Both the position numbers and the translations under genes were made by a program. The notes beneath the pieces were generated by a model that was not told the origin of the DNA, did not search any database, and saw nothing but the letters and a program-made list of their open reading frames with translations. Positions 57,884 through 64,000 of a DNA stretch of 64,000 bases are shown here, piece after piece (position 1 is the first letter of the stretch; each line of letters opens with the position of its first letter). The DNA is from Fomitopsis serialis (lineage: Eukaryota; Basidiomycota; Agaricomycetes; Polyporales; Fomitopsidaceae), in NCBI RefSeq assembly GCF_022376445.1, contig NW_025955152.1, forward strand, positions 1-64,000. Direction: 5' to 3'.

Positions 57884-59695
57884 ATGGAAGACGCACCACG
57901 GTCCAATTCATCAATGCGCAGAAGCTCGTCCGGTCGCCGTTGTCCACCAGAAAGTATACGGAAATTACTTCCGCTGCAGGATGCCCTCCAAGCGTCAGCC
58001 GATCTACCATCTCTTCCTTTCCCCCCCAAGGCCCTCCCCCATTCATCATTTGTGTTGACGACTCATCTTATACCTGCCGCTCTCCCTAGATCAAGCCCAG
58101 ACATGCCTCTACCGGTCGCTCCTCCTCCATCCATGGACAAAAAGGAGCGGGATGCAGCTGCATTCGAGACCGCGAACGCGCTTGTAGCGATGCGATACAC
58201 GCAATGGAACGGAGAGCTCACAGCACCGAATAGTACGAGACCGCTATCGGTATGCCTCAATCGGTATGTGAGACGGGAGGCAATCGAAAACGTCGCGAAC
58301 AAGGGTACAACGTTGTTGCTCGTGGCTGCCAACGGTTTTCCCAAGGAGGTACTACCTCTAGTGGCCGACATAGTCTTTGTGGCAATCACTGATATTCAGG
58401 AGCTTTGCAGATCTGGGAACCCGTGATCTCACATCTCATACAAGCTCAGAGACAAGCCAATTCAAGTTCTCAAAATCTCGTGGACGAAATTTGGGCCTGG
58501 GAAGCTGTTAACCACGGCGATGCGGCTCTAGTCAACGAGCAGAATCTAAGCAGTATCTGTAAGTCTCTGTCGCAATAGACGATATAGCCCACAGGAATTT
58601 GACTAGTCGCAGTTGATTGTCAGGATAATGCGCGCGATTTACTCCAGTTCCTCTTGCATTACTTGCCAGAGCACTCCTCCTTGCCCGCTCTCCCTACACA
58701 TCTACCTCGCGTGCCTGATCATATCTCCCAGTACCGACGATCTCATGGCTTCCAAGAGCGGGTTCTCGTCGGTGTTGGCCATTCGCTCGGCGGCTGTTCA
58801 ATGTGAGTATTCCTGGGACCAGCCGCAGCCCGTCCAAGCAGTCTGATTGTGAAAGATGCCTATAGAGCCCGCGCCGCGGTTGATGTCCCTGTTCTTTTCT
58901 CCTCCCTGATTCTCATCGAGCCTGCTATTGTACCCTACCCTCGTACTGGATCCGCCGTCGACGAGCGCGCATTCCCTTACATTGTGAATGCGCTCAAGCG
59001 CTCAAGTAGGTGGCCATCGCGGTATGTTTTGAGCTGTTGTACGTATCGATATGGTATAGTGCGTATGCTCATGCATGGCCCAGGGAGGCTGCTCGTAAAG
59101 CCTTTCGCGCATCGTCTTTTTTCCAGACATGGGATCCGCAGGTATTCGACAACTATGTTGAGCACGCATTGTGCACGGGTCCAGAAGACTCCTTTGGTGT
59201 CAAGCTGAAAACACCCCCTATACAGGTAAGTTTGCATCATGCGATGTGTAATGTATCCATCGATCGTGATGACCGCGCTAGGAGGCACTGGGATACTCCG
59301 ATGTTCTTTCTATGTATGAGACATGGGACCTTATGGACGAGCTGGACGAACGCATCGAGCTCCGCTTCGTCGTTTCGGGAAAGGAAGGCAAGAGGTTCGT
59401 GCACCCTTGGTCTTACAGTGCATCATACGAAGGCGCATTGACACTGATTGTTCAGAGAGGATGGTATACGCGAAATGACTGTCTGGCGGCGACCAGTGAA
59501 CTCGTCCAATGTCGTTTTCCCTGACGCGGGGCATCTGATCGTGCAGGAAACTCCTCGAGAGCTGGTTGAGTATCTGTTCGTGATGTCATGTTGCTGATGA
59601 AACCGACGCGGAGACTTATTGAATGTTTAGGCCAGGAGATCCGCACTTTAAGAGTGCAAGTACGGACCAGCGGGACCCAGATTGTGAGGTGGTGA
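57884..59695 (+). CDS. Alpha/beta hydrolase 3, last exon degenerate
   Basis: Exons 57884-58348, 58411-58558, 58613-58802, 58866-59021, 59084-59225, 59282-59394 and 59455 to about 59569 keep phase and the elbow GVGHSLGGCS plus His in DAGHLIVQETPREL. The last junction is damaged. The donor that reads G/GTGAGT in the other copies reads GTTGAG here. The final exon (59633-59695) ends either in a Trp reading or, with a one-base shift, in a remnant like KYGPAGPRL. No SKL or SRL is present in a supported frame. It is likely a functional core with a lost peroxisome signal, or an early pseudogene. Confidence 0.72.
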
Positions 59696-60185
59696 ATTGC
59701 AAGAAGCTCTTGGTCGGTTTCCGAATCAAGCGTCAGGCGGAGTGTATTGGGAGTACGCAATTGGAGAGTTCAATTTCCCGCCGACGTAGACTCGGGTTCA
59801 CGCAACACGAGCGAATTCGAGTGGATATATTCTGAGCGACTCGGAGCGGCTGAGGAACATGTGAATTGTACAATGACGGGCGCCTTCGCCAACCTAAATG
59901 CAGTCGGCGCTTGAATTGAGGAGCTGCCCCTTGGTTGCCCCCGCAACGTTGACATGTTGACAATTGGCGATTGCTGGTGAGCGAAGGGCTTTTCTCATAC
60001 TTGTTCACAATCCTACAACTTCTCCAGCCAATTTTAACTCTCGACATACTATACCGCGTCGCTGAGTCGCCGGCCATATTCAAGCCACTGAAGCGTGTAC
60101 CGGTCGATCGATGATAGAGAATGGTGATTCTAAGTTGGCTAGGTTCGCATCACTTCTTGTTGTACCCTAGCATGATGTTGAATTC
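59696..60185. other. Intergenic
   Basis: It holds the presumed promoter of the F-box gene at 60186. No other gene was seen. Confidence 0.5.
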
Positions 60186-61985
60186 ATGGCCAGTTTTAGC
60201 CTTGCGATATCTCGAAGCTACGGGCCTAATCCAGGTCAGGAACAGGCTTGTGCTGAACTACTCGCCAGCCTCGATGGATTGCCAAGTGATGTCGTACACC
60301 CTGCCATGGATGACGCCCTACAGCTCGTAGAGGGATCCATGAAACGAGCCGATGCGATGATGCAGAAGATGCGGACCCTGCGGAACTCATCTGTCCGTAT
60401 CAATCGCCTGCCAGCAGAGCTCCTTGTCGAGATATTCTGGCGCGTAGCCGCACTGGTTTGGAGGGCGAAACACCGTCGGTTCCAGCACTACTATGGGCTC
60501 ATATGTGTAACCCACGTCTGTAGGCACTGGCGTACAGTGGCTCTAGATGCTGCGAGACTATGGGCAACCATCCGGATTGTGAGCCCCGAAGAACACGAGT
60601 GGGACGAATTCGACGACAAGAGGCGTGTAATGGAGTATCTATACCGATCAAAATCACATCCCCTCGATATCCGCATCCACGAACTCTCAGAATCTAATGC
60701 GGACGGCTGTATCGAGACTCTCCATCCTCACCTGCATCGCATCCAAAAACTACGCATACGGGTGGAAACCGACAGTATCATGCGAGGTGTCATATCGAGC
60801 CTCCGGACGGTCGCCACACAGCTTGAGGAACTGGATCTCGATGCCTCGCACACGTCGCTGATTCGAAGAAGATATACTTCTTTGACATTGTGGCCGCCAC
60901 GGCATGTGTTCTTTGAGGGACATACTCCATTATTACGTTCCCTCCGCCTATCGCTTGTGACTATCCCGCTAAACTCTGTCATACTGCGAAACCTGCGACA
61001 CCTCACTCTCCACAAGCAGAATATGCCCATCACCCACATGGACACATTTCTCGATGTCCTGGACAATTGCCCGGATCTTGAGATGCTCTCCGTGCAGAGT
61101 CATGGCCGATTCCCGTCTTCCCCCCTGCCACCTACCCGTACAGACAGGGTCGTTTCTCTCTCCGCTCTTCAGACCCTGGCTATCGCTTGGCAACAGCCCA
61201 TGTTTTCCAGTCTCCTCCTCGCTCACGCTCACCTTCCACGGTCTACCAAGCTTCGCCTCATTGTAGATGTCGATCAACATTTAGAAGCCGAGGGACCGGG
61301 CGCACAGTTAATCATACTAGACAACAGACTGCTGCGACCTACGGGGAACGACTCCATTTACACCCTTTCCTCCATCCACACCTTGCGGATCATAACCCAC
61401 CCCAATATCTCTTTCGAAGGGTACATCCAAACAGACCGGGACCCGATCACTGTCTCACCCGGGCTGTCACCTTGCACTGAGCCCGCGCTGACTATCACGC
61501 TGGACGGCCGGCGTCCTTCGCTCGCGCATGTGATGACAAGCTTCATGCAGGCACATAGGGGCGCCGTCCCATTCAGCGTGGTCCACACGCTGATTTTCGA
61601 CTGCACCGACCTGACATTGTCGTCTGATGATTGGGCACATATCTTCGGCGCCATGCTCAGGCTACGGACCCTCCATCTCTTCCGGATACCACGTAGGTCC
61701 CTGCTGTCATGCTTTCGCGCGCTCTGCCCGTCGGAGGTCGCAGAAGATCAGGCATTTGGGGACGGCACACAACTCCTGGTTGGGTTGGAAACTATGAAGG
61801 TTCACGAGAGCAACTTTGTTGATAAGGAGTTGAGGGCAGTACTGGAGCGGACTTTGCAGCACTTGAGTGCGAAGGGCGCACTGGAGAGGCTGCAATTGGT
61901 CAGAAAGCCTAGGGCACGCCCAAAGGTGAATGAGGAGCTCGTGGGTCAGTTCTGCACGGTAGAGATCATTGTAGGTGACACTTAA
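60186..61985 (+). CDS. F-box protein, second family, single exon
   Basis: Uninterrupted 599-residue frame. An N-terminal helix (DDALQLVEGSMKRADAMMQK) leads to the F-box: INRLPAELLVEIFWRVAALV ... CVTHVCRHWRTVALDAARLW. The body has leucine-rich repeats (LRNLRHLTLHKQNMPITHMD, LRLRTLHLFRIP). This is a typical Agaricomycete F-box/LRR type, unrelated in detail to the MPRALP family elsewhere in the window. It is a presumed SCF ubiquitin ligase adaptor with unknown target. Start taken at the ATG (MASFSLAISRSYGPNPGQEQ); the paralogue downstream aligns from this region. Confidence 0.9.
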   Translation: MASFSLAISRSYGPNPGQEQACAELLASLDGLPSDVVHPAMDDALQLVEGSMKRADAMMQKMRTLRNSSVRINRLPAELLVEIFWRVAALVWRAKHRRFQHYYGLICVTHVCRHWRTVALDAARLWATIRIVSPEEHEWDEFDDKRRVMEYLYRSKSHPLDIRIHELSESNADGCIETLHPHLHRIQKLRIRVETDSIMRGVISSLRTVATQLEELDLDASHTSLIRRRYTSLTLWPPRHVFFEGHTPLLRSLRLSLVTIPLNSVILRNLRHLTLHKQNMPITHMDTFLDVLDNCPDLEMLSVQSHGRFPSSPLPPTRTDRVVSLSALQTLAIAWQQPMFSSLLLAHAHLPRSTKLRLIVDVDQHLEAEGPGAQLIILDNRLLRPTGNDSIYTLSSIHTLRIITHPNISFEGYIQTDRDPITVSPGLSPCTEPALTITLDGRRPSLAHVMTSFMQAHRGAVPFSVVHTLIFDCTDLTLSSDDWAHIFGAMLRLRTLHLFRIPRRSLLSCFRALCPSEVAEDQAFGDGTQLLVGLETMKVHESNFVDKELRAVLERTLQHLSAKGALERLQLVRKPRARPKVNEELVGQFCTVEIIVGDT

Positions 61986-62595
61986 TAGACGCAGCTGCTG
62001 GTCCACATTTACACACTTGTATCTCTTATAGCCAGTACTAACCGGCAGGTTGTCGTAGATGTGTGTCCGCGATCTATCAATGTCATGCCTGACGCAGACA
62101 TCGTACTTACTATATCTCTGTAACAAGTCACCGTATTCGACTCAGAGCACCGGCTCGGAGGATTCCGAAGTGAACGCGCGACGCGTTTGTGGCGTGGGCA
62201 CGTCGCGTCAGACGCTCAACCTCGTCACGCAACTCAGGCGGCCCGGGTAGCGAGAAGACTCGAACCACCCTGGGATTCGTTGGTCTGCGACTCCAAGCTA
62301 TCACAGGGAGTTGACAATCGAGTCCTGGTAAGTGAGACAAATGTATACTTCTTTATTCCAATCTTACAAGTTCTTGAACCTATTCCAGGACGAGGTGACC
62401 TCCCTTTGTCACTGACGTGTTGTACTGCGCCACTCAGTCTGAGTCGGCATACTACCGGTACTACTTGGGCAGTAAGAGTCGGCCGATAGAGAATGTCAGC
62501 CTCAGACCCCCATGAATTGTTGATCAGGTTCGCTGCATTTTTGTCATATCAGAGTTTACTGTAATACTGAGTTTGCGGAAAGTCTTGGCCTTGCA
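61986..62595. other. Spacer between the two F-box paralogues
   Basis: No gene was recognised. The aligned start of the next F-box gene lies at its right edge without an ATG in frame. Confidence 0.5.
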
Positions 62596-64000
62596 GTGGC
62601 TCAGATCTACAGGCCCAATCCATGTCAGGAACAAGCTTGCGCCGAATTACTTGCCACTCTAGATGGATCTTCACTGGCAAGCGATGTTGTACGCCCCGCT
62701 ATAGACGATGCCCTCCGACAAGCTGAAGACTCCATGAAACGAACCGCTGCGCTGATGCAGAAGATGCGGGCCCTGCGGAATCGTTCTGTGACAATCAACC
62801 GCCTTCCGAGCGAGCTCCTTGCAGACATATTCTGGCGCATATCTTCGCCTACGGTCATTGCTCGCCTCATCTCCCTGACTCACGTCTGTACACACTGGCG
62901 TGCGGTTGCCCTAGACGATGCGAGACTCTGGGCCACAGTATGGATCGAGTGTGACCCCGAATCGGATACACTGCAGACTAGCTGTGTTCCGCGTATGACG
63001 GAATACCTACGCCGATCACGATCACATCCCCTGTTCGTCAACATTGGCCACCTTCCACAGTCAAGCATGCTCGCGTGTATCGAGACCCTGCAAGCTCACC
63101 TGCATCGCATCCAGACGTTTTGGTTACAAACGGAAACCGTCGACCAAATGCTCCATTGTTTGACTCGCCTCCGAACGGCTGCTGTCCGACTCGAGGATCT
63201 CCGCCTCGAAGTCGATCCCTTCGAGTCCGACGACTCTGACTCTGAAGCATCTTCCGTCTCACCCTTCCAGTCACACGCGTGCGACCTGTTTGGTGGCCAT
63301 ACTCCGCTCTTGCGCTCCCTCTATCTATCCGAAGTATCCAACTTGTCGATTCCTACCACACTACGGAACTTGCGACATTTCACCCTTGTCAGGCAGACTA
63401 TGCCTATAACTCATATGGACGCATTCCTCGACGTTTTGGAGAATTGCCCTGGTCTTGAGACCCTGTCCATGAGCAGTTTCAGCACATTTTTGTCCTCGCC
63501 CCAGCCACCGGCCCATCTGGACAGGGCGATTACTCTCCCCGCCCTTCTGTCCCTTACCCTTGAGTGGCAGCAGCCCATGTTCGTTGGCCACCTCCTCAAG
63601 CACCTTCGCCTTCCGGGGCCAACCAAGATCGATATCACCTACGGTCTCGACACCGATCAGAACATCTGGAACGTACGTTTGAGTGCGGACGACAAGCTGT
63701 TGCCCCCTGTGGGCCACGACTCTATCCACACACTTTCTTCCGCCCACACCCTGCGGGTGACAGGCGAAAGGATGGGCAGCTCCTTCAGTTGGTACACTGG
63801 CCTGGACGCGGTGCCGACGAATAACGGGCACATTCGCTCTGAGCCTGCGCTGACAATACAGCTGTGCGGCCGGCGGTCCTCGGAATGTCTTGTCGCACAC
63901 TTCGCACGAACGCACAGAGGCAGACCCCCGTTCAGTCTGGTGCATACGCTCGCAGTTGGGGGTCGCAAGATTGGGATATCGTCGCAGGCTGATTGGGCAG
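62596..64000 (+). CDS. F-box protein, second family, paralogue; cut by the window end
   Basis: A frame open from before 62596 to 64000 aligns along its length with the gene at 60186: RPNPCQEQACAELLATLDG, then INRLPSELLADIFWRISS, THVCTHWRAVALDDARLWAT, and LRNLRHFTLVRQTMPITHMD. The ATG of the paralogue is missing: its position reads ESLGLAVAQIYRPNP, and the first in-frame Met is at 62734 (MKRTAALMQK), which still precedes the F-box. A CTTGCAG at 62590-62596 could be the acceptor of an upstream exon, but the phase does not fit the nearby ATG at 62492. The 3' end lies outside the window. Confidence 0.8.
   Translation, partial: MAQIYRPNPCQEQACAELLATLDGSSLASDVVRPAIDDALRQAEDSMKRTAALMQKMRALRNRSVTINRLPSELLADIFWRISSPTVIARLISLTHVCTHWRAVALDDARLWATVWIECDPESDTLQTSCVPRMTEYLRRSRSHPLFVNIGHLPQSSMLACIETLQAHLHRIQTFWLQTETVDQMLHCLTRLRTAAVRLEDLRLEVDPFESDDSDSEASSVSPFQSHACDLFGGHTPLLRSLYLSEVSNLSIPTTLRNLRHFTLVRQTMPITHMDAFLDVLENCPGLETLSMSSFSTFLSSPQPPAHLDRAITLPALLSLTLEWQQPMFVGHLLKHLRLPGPTKIDITYGLDTDQNIWNVRLSADDKLLPPVGHDSIHTLSSAHTLRVTGERMGSSFSWYTGLDAVPTNNGHIRSEPALTIQLCGRRSSECLVAHFARTHRGRPPFSLVHTLAVGGRKIGISSQADWA

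Noticed and set aside
1..64000. CRISPR arrays, rRNA, tRNA, bacterial-type operons and riboswitches
   Set aside because: No repeat-spacer pattern and no recognisable tRNA or rRNA segment was seen; gene structure is eukaryotic throughout.

Overview
The window reads as nuclear DNA of a filamentous basidiomycete, probably an Agaricomycete. Genes are dense, sit on both strands, and are split by many introns, mostly 49-65 bases long with GT...AG ends. The gene set is typical of mushrooms: cupredoxin/Ser-rich surface protein, F-box expansions, PAP2 phosphatase, eS21, PDCD5, NOT4, RAD18. No bacterial operon, CRISPR array, rRNA or tRNA was seen. All spliced models were built by hand from reading frame, splice sites and family knowledge. 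Where exon phases add up to one open frame I say so. Nothing was checked against RNA or a database.

Layout. 1-1.75 kb: short dispersed repeats around a decayed epoxide-hydrolase-like gene. 1.75-7.4 kb: a 1116-residue PLP decarboxylase (minus) containing a 5-base microexon, and a secreted two-domain cupredoxin (minus). 8.0-12.8 kb: F-box unit A, made of a frameshifted F-box gene, a spacer and an intact F-box gene. It is followed by a chimeric ORF (promoter of one gene joined to the last exon of another) that runs into a 214-bp TA-flanked inverted-repeat element. 12.8-25.8 kb: a T5orf172/GIY-YIG-like protein, PDCD5, NOT4, a small membrane protein, RAD18 and a small hydrophilic protein. 26.0-32.2 kb: F-box units B and C, inverted copies of unit A. 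32.7-42.2 kb: RsfS/Iojap-domain mitochondrial protein, SHR3, a Gly/Met-rich protein with a frameshift, VPS37, a PAP2 lipid phosphatase and a secreted protein. 42.4-52.1 kb: an unrecognised gene, GYP7, ribosomal protein eS21, a small coiled-coil protein, a Gfo/Idh/MocA oxidoreductase and aprataxin. 52.5-59.7 kb: a tandem array of three alpha/beta hydrolases; the first two end in peroxisomal targeting tripeptides (SRL, SKL). 60.2-64.0 kb: two members of a second F-box family, the last cut by the window edge.

Themes. Two kinds of region alternate. Stable blocks hold housekeeping genes for DNA repair (RAD18, HNT3), mRNA decay (NOT4), trafficking (GYP7, VPS37, SHR3) and translation (eS21, RsfS). 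Turnover zones hold F-box and hydrolase duplications, pseudogenes and gene fragments. The most unusual material is in the turnover zones: the three-copy F-box unit with GT-to-GC donor changes, the promoter-capture chimera with a transposon-derived tail, and the PTS1 hydrolase array.
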